This document shows positions 9,217-18,328 of a DNA stretch of 64,000 nt, piece after piece. Under the pieces are notes generated by a model, which saw nothing but the letters and a program-made list of their open reading frames with translations, ran no database searches and was not told the DNA's origin. The first letter of the stretch is position 1. The number at the start of each line of letters is the position of its first letter. Position numbers and translations under genes: made by a program. The stretch comes from Caballeronia jiangsuensis (GTDB taxonomy: Bacteria; Pseudomonadota; Gammaproteobacteria; Burkholderiales; Burkholderiaceae): the NCBI GenBank assembly GCA_000648925.1, contig JFHF01000017.1, positions 62,001-126,000 of the forward strand. The letters are read 5' to 3'.

Positions 9217-10023
9217 ATGAATCAGATGAATCCCGCCTTCGTGATGCCCGATGTTCAGAGCACGCCCGACACGCGTCAGATCGCGATTCAGCGCGTCGGT
9301 GTGAAGGGCGTGCGGCATCCGTTGTCGGTGCGCACGGCGAACGGCGTGCAGCCGAGCGTCGGCGTATGGAATCTCGATGTGCATCTGCCCGCCGATCAGA
9401 AGGGCACGCACATGTCGCGCTTTGTCGCGCTGCTCGAAGAGAATCGCGAGCCGCTCGATCAGGCCGCGCTGCGCTCGCTGCTCGCTTCGATGCTGACGAA
9501 GCTCGAAGCGCATTCGGGGCGCATCGAAGTAACTCTGCCGTACTTCGTCATGAAGACGGCGCCGGTCTCCGGCGTGCAAAGCCTGCTCGATTACGAAGCG
9601 ACGTTCATCGCGGAGAAACGCGACGGCGAAACACATCTGTCGATGAAAGTGCTCGTGCCCGTGACGAGCCTGTGCCCGTGCTCGAAGAAGATCTCGCAAT
9701 ACGGCGCGCACAATCAGCGGTCGCACGTGACGATCGCGGCGCAACTCGCGGGCGAAGTCGCGGTCGAGGAACTCATTCGCATCGCGGAAGAAGAGGCGTC
9801 GTGCGAACTATGGGGGCTCTTGAAGCGCCCCGACGAGAAGTTCGTGACCGAGCGCGCGTATGAAAACCCGAAGTTCGTCGAGGATCTCGTGCGCGATGTC
9901 GCAACGCGCCTGAACGCCGACGAGCGCATCGTCGCGTATGTGCTCGAAGCCGAGAACTTCGAGTCGATCCACAATCACAGCGCGTATGCGGTGATCGAGC
10001 GAGACAAGCGCCGCGACGCCTGA
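9217..10023 (+). CDS. folE2: GTP cyclohydrolase FolE2 (type IB)
   Basis: A 268-residue tunnelling-fold enzyme of the COG1469 family. It converts GTP to 7,8-dihydroneopterin triphosphate, the first step of folate and queuosine precursor synthesis. The metal/catalytic cysteine lies in [10 protein letters not shown] (near residue 149), the family signature, and the end HNHSAYAVI is typical. Type IB enzymes accept metals other than zinc and often serve under zinc limitation. No Zur-box-like sequence was recognised in the 146 bases upstream, so here it may be the housekeeping enzyme. The ATG at 9217 follows AAGGACA. Confidence 0.93.
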   Translation: MNQMNPAFVMPDVQSTPDTRQIAIQRVGVKGVRHPLSVRTANGVQPSVGVWNLDVHLPADQKGTHMSRFVALLEENREPLDQAALRSLLASMLTKLEAHSGRIEVTLPYFVMKTAPVSGVQSLLDYEATFIAEKRDGETHLSMKVLVPVTSLCPCSKKISQYGAHNQRSHVTIAAQLAGEVAVEELIRIAEEEASCELWGLLKRPDEKFVTERAYENPKFVEDLVRDVATRLNADERIVAYVLEAENFESIHNHSAYAVIERDKRRDA

Positions 10024-10031
10024 GCGCGTCT

Positions 10032-10949
10032 TCAGGCGAGCGCCGTTTCCGCAGGAACGTGCGCTGCCCGCACGGAAGCCATCACCAGCGACGCGAGCCG
10101 CTCGACCGGCGGCGACGCGCTTCCCGATGCGCGATGCAGCGCAAGAGGAATCGAAGGCAATGCGGGTAATTCGCCTTCGCCGGCATCGAGCGCACGAACC
10201 GTCGACGGCAATCCATAGCTCGTTCGCACGGTGACGCCCAGACCCGCCGCCGCTGCCGCCCACAATCCCGACAGACTCGGGCTCGTGAACGCCACACGCC
10301 ATTTGATGCCCGCGCGATCCAGCGCCGCGGCCGCCGCGCTGTGAAAGAGACACGGACGATCGAACGCGATGAGCGGCAAGGGTTCGTCGGGATCGAACTG
10401 CCACGGAACCGTCGACGAAGCGATCCAGCGCATCGACGGCGCCGCGATCGGCTCGGCGATCATCGCGGCGTTGCTTTCGTCGGTGACGCCCGGCGCGCCC
10501 CACACGAGCGCGAGATCGAGCTGCCCGCTATCGATGCGCTCCAGCAGTTCGGTATTGCGCGCCACGCGCGCTTCGATCCGCACCTTCGGATGCGCCCGCG
10601 CGAAGCGGCCGAGCACATCCGGAAGCACGACTTCGCCGAAATCCTCCTGCAAACCGAGCCGTATCCAGCCTTCCAGATCGACGCCGCGAATCGCGACGGC
10701 GGCTTCGTCGTTCAGTTCGACGAGCCGCCGCGCATAGCCGAGCATCACCTCGCCCGCGTCGGTGAGCGCGAGCCCGCGTCCGGATTTGCGAAAGAGCGTC
10801 GCGCCCGCCTGTTCCTCCAGCTTGCGTAACTGCGCGCTCACCGCCGATGTCGAGCGCCCGACGCGGTCCGCCGCCTTCGCGAAGCTGCCCAAATCCATCC
10901 CCGCGACAAAGCTGCGCAGCACCGCGAGATCGAATGTCGTCTGGCTCAT
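10032..10949 (-). CDS. LysR-family transcriptional regulator
   Basis: A 305-residue LysR protein: winged helix in residues 1-65 (the recognition part reads FAKAADRVGRSTSAVSAQLRKLEE) and a periplasmic-binding-like effector domain from about 90. The C terminus is Ala/Ser-rich. It is divergent from the MFS gene starting at 11042, with 92 bases between the start codons, the usual arrangement for a LysR protein and its target. It converges on folE2 with an 8-base gap. The ligand is not predictable. Confidence 0.9.
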   Translation of the reverse strand: MSQTTFDLAVLRSFVAGMDLGSFAKAADRVGRSTSAVSAQLRKLEEQAGATLFRKSGRGLALTDAGEVMLGYARRLVELNDEAAVAIRGVDLEGWIRLGLQEDFGEVVLPDVLGRFARAHPKVRIEARVARNTELLERIDSGQLDLALVWGAPGVTDESNAAMIAEPIAAPSMRWIASSTVPWQFDPDEPLPLIAFDRPCLFHSAAAAALDRAGIKWRVAFTSPSLSGLWAAAAAGLGVTVRTSYGLPSTVRALDAGEGELPALPSIPLALHRASGSASPPVERLASLVMASVRAAHVPAETALA

Positions 10950-11041
10950 GGCAATCGTCCTGATTTTCTGAATGATCGATGAAAAACTTTGCGATTTTCA
11001 GGACGATCCTAAGCCGTCAAACTGGCCGAAGTCAAATTCGA

Positions 11042-12274
11042 ATGGATTGCATGATGGCCACTTCTCTCGTAAAAGGCGCTTACGCGTTCGGCGACGCGCA
11101 TCGCTGGAAAGTGCTGGGCGTCGGCGTGGCGGCCAACGCGAGCTTTTCGGCTGCGGCGGCGGGCATTCCGACCACGGCCGTGTGGATGCGCAGCGGTTAT
11201 CACCTGAGCAACGGCGAACTGGGGCTCGCGCTCGGGGCGCTGGGACTGGGCGTCGCGCTGTCGGAACTGCCGTGGGGCGTGCTGACGGATCGCTGGGGCG
11301 ACCGTCCTGTTTTGCTGACCGGCCTGCTTTCGACAGCCGCGATGCTCGTCGCGATGAGTCTGTTCGCGGTGCCGTCGTCGGCGACGCTCGGCTGGCTCGT
11401 TTTCGCGATGTGCGTGCTCGGTCTCCTGGGCGGCAGCGTCAACGGATCGAGTGGGCGGGCGGTGATGGCGTGGTTCGCCGACGGCGAGCGCGGCCTCGCG
11501 ATGAGCATCCGGCAAACGGCCGTGCCGCTCGGCGGCGGCATAGGCGCGGCGTTGCTGCCGTGGCTGGCGTCGTCGCACGGCTTTGCGGCGGTCTACGGCG
11601 CGCTGGCGGCGATGTGCGCGGTCTCCGGTGCGTTCGCCTGGCGCTGGCTGCATGAAGCGCCGCACGCCGTGCATCGCGCGGTGACGGGCAAAGGCGTTCC
11701 GCCATTGAAGAACGCGCTGGTCTGGCGCGTCGTGCTCGGCATCGGCATCCTGTGCGTGCCGCAATTCGCGATTCTGACCTTCGCGACCGTCTTCCTTCAC
11801 GACGCCGGCCATTTCGGCGTAACCGCGATCAGCGCGACGATGGGCGCGATCCAGCTCGGCGCGATGGTCATGCGCGTCTGGAGCGGCCGGCACACGGATC
11901 GTCACCGCAACCGGCGCGCGTACTTGCGCGGCTCGGTGATCGTGGCGTCGGCGTCCTTCGTCGTGCTCGCGGCAGCGGTCGCGGGCGGCGCGGCGCAAGC
12001 GCCTTTACTGCTTTCGGCGATGCTCGTTTTCGCGGGGATTTGCGTGTCGGCGTGGCACGGCGTCGCGTACACGGAACTGGCTACACTGGCCGGCACCGAA
12101 CGCGCCGGCACCGCGCTCGGCATGGCGAATACGGCCGTGTACGCCGGGTTCTTCGTGACGCCGCTCGTCATTCCGCATGTGCTCGCCGCGGGTTCGTGGC
12201 CAGTCGTATGGCTGGCGTCGGGCCTGTGCGCGTCGTTGGCGCTGCTGTTGTTTCCGAGGCCCGCACGACCTTAA
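11042..12274 (+). CDS. MFS transporter (CynX/NimT-like or general)
   Basis: A 410-residue Major Facilitator Superfamily carrier with about 12 hydrophobic segments. The loop after helix 2 contains LTDRWGDRPVLL, the MFS motif A (GxxxDRxGRR form), and the loop after helix 8 has SGRHTDRHRNRR, its repeat in the second half. Three in-frame ATGs sit close together (11042, 11051, 11054) with no strong ribosome site; the first is used here. It is divergent from a LysR gene that probably controls it, and a GST gene follows after 35 bases. That suggests export or import of a small organic compound, but the substrate is unknown. Confidence 0.85.
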   Translation: MDCMMATSLVKGAYAFGDAHRWKVLGVGVAANASFSAAAAGIPTTAVWMRSGYHLSNGELGLALGALGLGVALSELPWGVLTDRWGDRPVLLTGLLSTAAMLVAMSLFAVPSSATLGWLVFAMCVLGLLGGSVNGSSGRAVMAWFADGERGLAMSIRQTAVPLGGGIGAALLPWLASSHGFAAVYGALAAMCAVSGAFAWRWLHEAPHAVHRAVTGKGVPPLKNALVWRVVLGIGILCVPQFAILTFATVFLHDAGHFGVTAISATMGAIQLGAMVMRVWSGRHTDRHRNRRAYLRGSVIVASASFVVLAAAVAGGAAQAPLLLSAMLVFAGICVSAWHGVAYTELATLAGTERAGTALGMANTAVYAGFFVTPLVIPHVLAAGSWPVVWLASGLCASLALLLFPRPARP

Positions 12275-12309
12275 ACTGGCCGTCCGAGAAATCGACCACG
12301 GAGCGCATC

Positions 12310-12933
12310 TTGATTCTCATCGGCCAATTCGATTCCCCGTTCGTGCGGCGCGTCGCCATCGCGCTGAATCTCTACGGCATGGCGTACGAGCATCGCCCGT
12401 GGTCCGTCTTCGGCGATGCCGACAAGATCGCGCCCTTCAATCCGCTGATCCGCGTGCCGACGCTCGTGCTCGATTCCGGCGACGTGCTCGTCGAAAGCGC
12501 GATGATCCTCGACTATCTCGACGAACAGGCGGGCGAGCACGCGATGATCGCATCGGGCGGCCCGGAGCGGCGTCAGGCGCTGAAGGTCTGCGCGCTCGCG
12601 ACGGGTCTCGCCGACAAGGCCGTCGCGCTCGTCTACGAACGCGTGCTGCACAAGGAGAAATCGCAGGCGTGGCTCGATCGCTGCACGGGGCAGGTCGAGC
12701 GCGTTTTGAATGCGCTGGAAGCGGACCGCGCCGCGCGTGCGACGCAATACTGGTTCGGCGACGCGATCGGTCACGCGGACATCGCCGTGGCCTGCGCGCT
12801 GCGTTTCGCGCGCGAGGCGCATCCGGAGATTTTCAGCTCGACGCGCTGGCCTACGCTCATCGGCCATAGTGACCGCTGCGAAACGCTGCCTGTCTTCAAG
12901 GCGATCGTGCAGCCTTTCAATCCGCCGCGATGA
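12310..12933 (+). CDS. Glutathione S-transferase family protein
   Basis: A 207-residue thioredoxin-fold GST. The N-terminal half begins ILIGQFDSPFVRRVAIAL, with the Ser/Phe region expected at the glutathione-activating site, then VPTLV (cis-Pro) and ESAMILDYL (glutathione gamma-glutamyl contact). The C-terminal helical domain ends with a conserved Asp in GHADIAVA. The start is a TTG at 12310, chosen because ACGGAG lies 6-11 bases upstream and an earlier start would run into the MFS gene. It lies 35 bases after the MFS stop and is probably cotranscribed. It converges on tsaD with a 4-base gap. Confidence 0.85.
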   Translation: MILIGQFDSPFVRRVAIALNLYGMAYEHRPWSVFGDADKIAPFNPLIRVPTLVLDSGDVLVESAMILDYLDEQAGEHAMIASGGPERRQALKVCALATGLADKAVALVYERVLHKEKSQAWLDRCTGQVERVLNALEADRAARATQYWFGDAIGHADIAVACALRFAREAHPEIFSSTRWPTLIGHSDRCETLPVFKAIVQPFNPPR

Positions 12934-12937
12934 ACGC

Positions 12938-13966
12938 TCAGGAGCGCGCGAGCGACGTGAGATCCCAGCGCGGCTTCACGGTGAACGCGTAGTCGCGCAC
13001 GGCCTGCTCGGGCCAGCGCGACAGCCGCAGCGCGCCGGCGAGCGCGATCATCGCGCCGTTGTCGGTGCAGAGCGAGAGATCGGGGTAATGCACGTCGAAG
13101 CGGCGCTTCTTCGCGGCCGCCGACAGCGCCTCGCGCAACTGCCGGTTCGCGCCGACACCACCCGCCACGACGAGCCGCTTCAGGCCGGTTTTCTTCAGCG
13201 CGGCGAGCGATTTCGCGACCAGCACATCCACCGCCGCATCGACGAAACCGCGTGCGAGATCGGCCTTCGCCTGCTCGCAGACGTTGGTGCCGAGCTTGCG
13301 GCTCTGCGTGAGCACGGCCGTTTTCAGGCCACTGAAGCTGAAATCGAGATCGCCGGAATGCAGCATCGGACGGGGCAGCGTGACCGCGCCCGGCGTGCCG
13401 AATTCCGCGAGCCGCGACACTTCCGGCCCGCCGGGATAGCCGAGGCCGAGCAGCTTCGCGGTCTTGTCGAAGGCTTCGCCGGCGGCGTCGTCGAGCGTTT
13501 CGCCGAGCGTCTCGTAGACGCCGACATCGGTTACGCGCATGAGCTGCGTATGTCCGCCCGACACGAGCAGCGCGATGAACGGAAACGGCGGCGGCGCATC
13601 GACGAGCAGCGGCGACAGCAGATGCCCTTCCAGGTGATGAATGCCGACAGTCGGCTTGTCCCACGCCATCGCCAGCGAATTCGCGATGCTCGCGCCGACG
13701 AGCAGCGCGCCCGCGAGTCCCGGTCCCTGCGTGAACGCGATGGCGTCGATGTCGGCGCGCTGCGCGCCGGATTGCGCCAGCACTTCTTCCAGCAACGGCA
13801 GCGCGCGCCGGATGTGATCGCGCGAAGCCAGTTCCGGCACGACCCCGCCGTATTCGCGATGCATCGCGATCTGCGAGTGCAGGGCGTGCGAAAGCAGGCC
13901 GCGCTCGGTGTCGTAGAGCGCGAGGCCGGTTTCGTCGCAGGAGCTTTCGATGCCGAGAACGAGCAT
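12938..13966 (-). CDS. tsaD: tRNA N6-adenosine threonylcarbamoyltransferase
   Basis: A 342-residue ASKHA-fold enzyme (formerly Gcp/YgjD). With TsaB and TsaE it transfers threonylcarbamoyl from TC-AMP to A37 of tRNAs that read ANN codons. The metal ligands H111-LEG-H115 are in the HxxxH motif, and the nucleotide loop GIESSCDET (5-13) and [12 protein letters not shown] are present. Length is standard. In Burkholderia relatives rpsU commonly lies close to this gene; here the divergent neighbour is a BaiN-like flavoprotein instead. Confidence 0.96.
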   Translation of the reverse strand: MLVLGIESSCDETGLALYDTERGLLSHALHSQIAMHREYGGVVPELASRDHIRRALPLLEEVLAQSGAQRADIDAIAFTQGPGLAGALLVGASIANSLAMAWDKPTVGIHHLEGHLLSPLLVDAPPPFPFIALLVSGGHTQLMRVTDVGVYETLGETLDDAAGEAFDKTAKLLGLGYPGGPEVSRLAEFGTPGAVTLPRPMLHSGDLDFSFSGLKTAVLTQSRKLGTNVCEQAKADLARGFVDAAVDVLVAKSLAALKKTGLKRLVVAGGVGANRQLREALSAAAKKRRFDVHYPDLSLCTDNGAMIALAGALRLSRWPEQAVRDYAFTVKPRWDLTSLARS

Positions 13967-14033
13967 GGATTCAATGCGTCAGAGGTAACAGAAAAGTATA
14001 GCAGCGGGCTTCGATGAGCGTGTCGAAGGTAAA

Positions 14034-15269
14034 ATGCGCGCCATGGAATCCTTCGATATCGCCGTCATCGGCGCGGGCGCGGCCGGCATGATGTGCGCGG
14101 CCGTGGCCGCTCAATCCGGGCGCCGCGTCGTGCTCATCGACCACGCCGAGCGTCTCGCCGAGAAAATCCGCATCTCCGGCGGCGGACGCTGCAACTTCAC
14201 CAACATCAACGCGCAGCCGGCCAATTTCTTGTCGGCGAATCCGCATTTCTGCCGCTCCGCGCTCGCGCGTTATACGCCGCGCGATTTTCTCGCGCTGCTC
14301 AAGCAATACCGCGTCAAGTGGCACGAGAAGCACAAGGGCCAGCTCTTTTGCGACGACTCCAGCGAAACCATCATCGATGTGCTGAAAAGCGAGTGCGATG
14401 CGGGCGGCGTCGCGTGGCGGCGTCCGGTCGTCGTGCACGAGATCCGGCACGACGGGGCGCGCTTCACGCTCGATTCGACCGCGGGCGCGATCGACACGGC
14501 GGCGCTCGTGATCGCGACGGGCGGCCTGTCGATTCCGAAGATCGGCGCGACGGAGTTCGGTTATCGCGTCGCGAAGCAGTTCGGGCACAAGCTCGTCGAC
14601 ACGCGTCCGGCGCTGGTGCCGCTCACGTTCACGTCGGCCGACTGGGCGCCGTTCGCCGCGCTCTCGGGGCTTTCGTTGCCCGTGCGCATCAGCACAGGGC
14701 GCGGCAAGACGCGCGGCGAGTTCGACGAAGACCTGCTGCTGACGCATCGCGGCGTGTCGGGGCCGGGCGTGCTGCAGATTTCGAGCTACTGGAATACGTC
14801 CGAGCCGATTCATGTGGACCTGCTTCCCGATGCCGACGCCACCGAGACGCTGCTCGAAGCCAAAGCCGGTTCGAAGAAGCAGATCGGCAATTTTCTGGCC
14901 GAGCACGTGCCGGCGCGTCTTGCGCACGCGTGGCTGGAAGCGCAGCGCGTGCCTGTCGATGCGCGCCTCGCCGACTTGCCCGACCGCACGCTGAAGGCGA
15001 TCGGCGCGTCGCTCTCCAGCTGGACGCTCACGCCGAGCGGCACCGAAGGCTATCGCAAGGCGGAAGTCACGCGCGGCGGCGTCGATACGCGCGAGCTTTC
15101 GTCCGCGACGATGATGAGCGAACGCGTCGCGGGGCTCTATTTCATCGGCGAGGCCGTCGATGTCACGGGCTGGCTCGGCGGCTATAACTTTCAGTGGGCG
15201 TGGGCGTCGGGCGTGGCGGCGGGCAAGGCCGCGGGCGAGTTCGCGCGCAACGCGTCGACGGCCGCCTGA
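14034..15269 (+). CDS. BaiN/YhiN-like NAD(P)/FAD-dependent oxidoreductase
   Basis: A 411-residue flavoprotein of the HI0933/YhiN family. The FAD fold AVIGAGAAGMMCA is at residues 10-22, followed by the family motif KIRISGGGRCNFTN (about 46-59), and a GWLGGYNFQWAWASG motif near the C terminus completes the flavin site. The family includes the clostridial BaiN bile-acid reductase, but most members, including this one, have no known substrate. Two starts are possible: ATG at 14034 (GAAGG four bases upstream) or ATG at 14043. The first is given. Divergent from tsaD with 67 bases between. Confidence 0.85.
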   Translation: MRAMESFDIAVIGAGAAGMMCAAVAAQSGRRVVLIDHAERLAEKIRISGGGRCNFTNINAQPANFLSANPHFCRSALARYTPRDFLALLKQYRVKWHEKHKGQLFCDDSSETIIDVLKSECDAGGVAWRRPVVVHEIRHDGARFTLDSTAGAIDTAALVIATGGLSIPKIGATEFGYRVAKQFGHKLVDTRPALVPLTFTSADWAPFAALSGLSLPVRISTGRGKTRGEFDEDLLLTHRGVSGPGVLQISSYWNTSEPIHVDLLPDADATETLLEAKAGSKKQIGNFLAEHVPARLAHAWLEAQRVPVDARLADLPDRTLKAIGASLSSWTLTPSGTEGYRKAEVTRGGVDTRELSSATMMSERVAGLYFIGEAVDVTGWLGGYNFQWAWASGVAAGKAAGEFARNASTAA

Positions 15270-15316
15270 GCGCGCCTGGCCGGGGGTTTTGGCGAGTCTC
15301 GAAACGCGAACCCGTT

Positions 15317-15325
15317 TGCTATACT
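15317..15325 (+). promoter_or_regulatory. Extended -10 promoter of the candidate RNA
   Basis: TGCTATACT matches the extended -10 form TGnTATAnT at five of six -10 positions. No clear -35 is present, as expected for extended -10 promoters. It would start transcription near 15332. Confidence 0.5.
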
Positions 15326-15331
15326 CAGACG

Positions 15332-15467
15332 GTCATCGGAGGATTCTCTCCGCTCTGGCAGGCGCTATCACGGTTAGCGCGGCAAGGGTCGTCGCACCGC
15401 TTTGCCGCGCCTCAAAACGGCCCGCTAAAAGTCCCGCTTGAGGAGATGTTCCCAAGCGGGTTTTTGC
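15332..15467 (+). ncRNA. Candidate small RNA or leader upstream of yqeY
   Basis: The 259 bases between the flavoprotein and yqeY hold no convincing open frame. They do have an extended -10 (15317-15325) and a strong intrinsic terminator (15433-15465), so a transcript of about 135 nt is predicted. It contains two more hairpins, CGGAG/CTCCG (around 15338-15352) and a GCGC-rich stem near 15380-15410. I do not recognise it as 6S, SRP, tmRNA or a known riboswitch. It could be a free small RNA, or a terminated leader controlling the yqeY-dnaG block. Confidence 0.4.
15433..15467 (+). terminator. Intrinsic terminator ahead of yqeY
   Basis: CCCGCTTG and CAAGCGGG form an 8-bp stem, followed at once by TTTTTGCTTT. 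This is a classical intrinsic terminator. It lies 65 bases before the yqeY start and after no coding gene closer than the flavoprotein stop at 15269. GTCCCGC at 15431 could also pair with GCGGGAC at 15472-15478, which would disrupt the terminator stem. Confidence 0.8.
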
Positions 15468-15528
15468 TTTCGCGGGACAGCCGGGCGCCGGCCGGAATCC
15501 ATACTTTCGCAATTGCACCGGGTGAACG

Positions 15529-15975
15529 ATGAGCCTCAAAGACCAGATCAGCGACGACATGAAGACTGCCATGCGCGCAAAGGAAACCGAGCGCCTCGGC
15601 ACGATTCGACTGCTGCTCGCGGGAATCAAGCAGCGTGAAGTCGACGATCGCGTCACGCTCGACGACGCGGGCATCACCGCCGTCATCGACAAGATGATCA
15701 AGCAGCGCAAGGACTCGATCAGCCAGTTCGAAGCCGCGGGCCGCACCGATCTCGCCGACAAGGAAAAAGCGGAGCTCGCGGTGTTGTCGGCGTATATGCC
15801 CGAACAGCTTTCCGCCGATGCGATCGCCGCCGAAGTTCAGGCCGCCGTCGCCGCGACCGGTGCCGCCGGCCCGCAGGACATGGGCAAGGTCATGGGCGTG
15901 CTGAAGCCGAAGCTCGCAGGCAAGGCCGACATGACCGCTGTCTCCGCGCAGGTGAAAGCCGCACTCGCCAAGTAA
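15529..15975 (+). CDS. yqeY: GatB/YqeY domain protein
   Basis: A 148-residue helical protein of the YqeY family, related to the tRNA-binding C-terminal domain of the GatB amidotransferase subunit. The first residues (MSLKDQISDDMKTAMRAKE) and the end (GKADMTAVSAQVKAAL) are both family hallmarks. Its exact role is unknown; tRNA or amidotransferase-related function is inferred from the fold. It sits 20 bases upstream of dnaG and is probably cotranscribed, the arrangement seen across Burkholderiales. Confidence 0.93.
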   Translation: MSLKDQISDDMKTAMRAKETERLGTIRLLLAGIKQREVDDRVTLDDAGITAVIDKMIKQRKDSISQFEAAGRTDLADKEKAELAVLSAYMPEQLSADAIAAEVQAAVAATGAAGPQDMGKVMGVLKPKLAGKADMTAVSAQVKAALAK

Positions 15976-15995
15976 CTTGCACTGCTTCTGATTCG

Positions 15996-17876
15996 GTGAT
16001 TCCGCACGCTTTCCTGCAGGATTTGCTCAACCGCGTCGATATCGTCGACGTGGTGGGCCGCTACGTCCAGTTGAAAAAGGGCGGCGCGAACTTCATGGGC
16101 CTCTGCCCGTTTCACAACGAGAAAAGCCCTTCGTTCACGGTCAGTCCGACCAAGCAGTTCTATCACTGCTTCGGCTGCGGAGCGCATGGCACCGCGATCG
16201 GCTTTTTGATGGAGCACACCGGCCTCACGTTTCCCGAGGCCGTGAAGGACCTCGCGCAGGGCGCGGGCCTTACGGTTCCGCAGGAGCCATCGAACGGCTT
16301 CCGTGGCGGCAGCGGCGGCGAGAGCGCGCCGAGCAAGGCGGTCAGCGTCGCGCTGACGGAAGTCATGCAGACCGCGTGCGATTTCTATCGCAAGCAACTG
16401 CGCGGCGCGCCCGACGCCATCGCGTATTTGAAGAAACGCGGTCTGACCGGCGAAATCGCCGCGCGTTTCGGGCTCGGCTACGCGCCGGATGGCTGGCAGA
16501 ACCTCGAATCGGCGTTTCCCGATTATCGGGATGACAACCTGGTCGAATCGGGCCTCGTGATCGTCAGCGAGAAGACCGATTCGCAGGGACAGGCGCGGCG
16601 CTACGATCGCTTCCGCGAGCGCGTGATGTTCCCGATCCGCAATGTGAAGGGCAGCGTGATCGGCTTCGGCGGGCGCGTGCTCGACGGCGGCGAGCCCAAG
16701 TATCTGAACTCGCCGGAGACGCCGCTATTCAGCAAGGGCAGCGAGCTTTACGGATTGTTCGAAGCGCGTCTCGCGATTCGTGAACTGGGCTACGTGCTCG
16801 TCGTCGAAGGGTATATGGATGTCGTCGCGCTCGCGCAGCTCGGCTTTGCGAACGCCGTGGCGACGCTCGGCACGGCCTGCACGCCGATCCACGTACAGAA
16901 GCTCTTTCGGCAGACGGACACCGTGGTGTTCAGCTTCGACGGCGATTCGGCGGGCCGTCGCGCCGCGCGCCGGGCGCTGGAAGCGGCGCTGCCGCACGCG
17001 GCGGACAACCGCACGGTCAAGTTTCTCTTTCTGCCGAAGGAGCACGATCCGGACAGCTACGTGCGCGAATTCGGCACCGACGGATTCGGCGAACAGGTCG
17101 ATCGCGCGATGCCGCTGTCGCAGTTCCTTCTGAACGAGGTGCTGAACGACAAGGAACTGGAGCAGCCCGAAGGCCGCGCGAAGGCGCTCTTCGACGCCAA
17201 GCCGCTGCTTCAGGCGCTGCCCGCGAATGCGTTGCGGGTGCAGATCCTGCATATGCTCGCGGACCGGCTCGACACGCCGTTCACCGAGATCGCGGCGTTG
17301 TGCGACATCGATTCGCGCGCGGCGGCCGTCGCGCGCGCGAACGTGCCGAAGAGCGAACGCCGGCGTGTGACCGGGCAGGAACAGCGCGCGCTGCGCAATC
17401 TGGTGATGTACCCGGGCATCGCGGCTGCGCTCGATCAGGACAGCGAGCGCACCCTCGTGACGATGACCGAGCACGGCGAACTGTTCAGCGAGGTGGTGTC
17501 GCACGCGCGCGAACTCGGCGATGCGGCGGAATTCCAGTTGCTGTCCGAGATCTTGAGAAATGCCGCAAACGCGCCCACGTACGACGATATCTTCCAGGAA
17601 ATTCTCGCCTATGATGAAAACGTTCGCGATTTGCTGATGCGCGACCCCGCCGACGAGGACGCGGCGCAGCGAGTCGAGGAACAGAAGCGTCTGCTCGCGG
17701 AAGAGTTGCAGGCGACAGTGGTGAAGTTGCGGCACGACAGCTATCGGGCGCGGCTCGATCAACTGGCGAGGCAAAGTAGCTTGTCGGCGGAAGAGGTGGC
17801 GGAGTTTTCGGATCTGTCGGCGAGAGTCGCACAGATCAAGGCTGGGCGGGGCGCGAGCCCGGATGCCGGAAAGTGA
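15996..17876 (+). CDS. dnaG: DNA primase
   Basis: A 626-residue primase that makes RNA primers at the fork. The CHC2 zinc finger has C37-x2-H40 and C58-x2-C61. The TOPRIM catalytic Glu is in VVEGYMDVVAL (about 267-277), and the Asp pair in FSFDGDSAGRRA (about 310-321). The C-terminal helicase-binding region interacts with DnaB. The start is a GTG at 15996, giving the usual IPHAFLQDLLNRVDIVDVV start of betaproteobacterial DnaG. It belongs to the macromolecular-synthesis block with rpoD downstream. Confidence 0.97.
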   Translation: MIPHAFLQDLLNRVDIVDVVGRYVQLKKGGANFMGLCPFHNEKSPSFTVSPTKQFYHCFGCGAHGTAIGFLMEHTGLTFPEAVKDLAQGAGLTVPQEPSNGFRGGSGGESAPSKAVSVALTEVMQTACDFYRKQLRGAPDAIAYLKKRGLTGEIAARFGLGYAPDGWQNLESAFPDYRDDNLVESGLVIVSEKTDSQGQARRYDRFRERVMFPIRNVKGSVIGFGGRVLDGGEPKYLNSPETPLFSKGSELYGLFEARLAIRELGYVLVVEGYMDVVALAQLGFANAVATLGTACTPIHVQKLFRQTDTVVFSFDGDSAGRRAARRALEAALPHAADNRTVKFLFLPKEHDPDSYVREFGTDGFGEQVDRAMPLSQFLLNEVLNDKELEQPEGRAKALFDAKPLLQALPANALRVQILHMLADRLDTPFTEIAALCDIDSRAAAVARANVPKSERRRVTGQEQRALRNLVMYPGIAAALDQDSERTLVTMTEHGELFSEVVSHARELGDAAEFQLLSEILRNAANAPTYDDIFQEILAYDENVRDLLMRDPADEDAAQRVEEQKRLLAEELQATVVKLRHDSYRARLDQLARQSSLSAEEVAEFSDLSARVAQIKAGRGASPDAGK

Positions 17877-18328
17877 GAATGCTATAATAAAAAGTTCAAA
17901 ATGAATGTTTTTTGTCAACTGTTCAGGCGTTTTTCGTCGTTCTGAAACGTGGTTCGGCGACGGCGCCCGGGCAATGGGCAAAGAGCATTTGGATGGTTTT
18001 GGCGGTAATGCCGGCGTGGTTGTCCGGTGCGGGAGAGGAACGGGAAGGAAGCAGGAAGGCTGGCTGAATCGGTTTCCGGGAATGCGGCACGGTCATACGT
18101 GGTGCACGCCGCATAAATCTTACAAAAGAGGCCGATAAGCACGCCGACGAACAGACGGGCATAAGGGAAGCGGCTGCTATTGAGGGTAGGGCGAGGAGAC
18201 GATTCACACTCGTTCGAACGCGATGGCGCCCCGGGCAGGGCACGCAGGACGAAGCAGCGTGCGCGTATTGGGTATTCACGGTTCCATCGGCTGTTGTCCA
18301 GCAGCCGCGAGTCGAGACTAAGGCCGGT
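17877..18328 (+). other. dnaG-rpoD intergenic region
   Basis: 452 bases without a convincing gene. It opens with a perfect extended -10 (17880-17888) and an AT-rich stretch to about 17930. The rpoD frame stays open for more than 200 bases before its ATG, but contains no ATG there and codon use is not coding-like. It is best read as a long rpoD 5' leader. Confidence 0.6.
17880..17888 (+). promoter_or_regulatory. Extended -10 promoter for rpoD
   Basis: TGCTATAAT is a perfect extended -10, starting 4 bases after the dnaG stop codon. The -35 region is poor. It would give rpoD its own promoter and a leader of about 430 nt. Confidence 0.6.
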
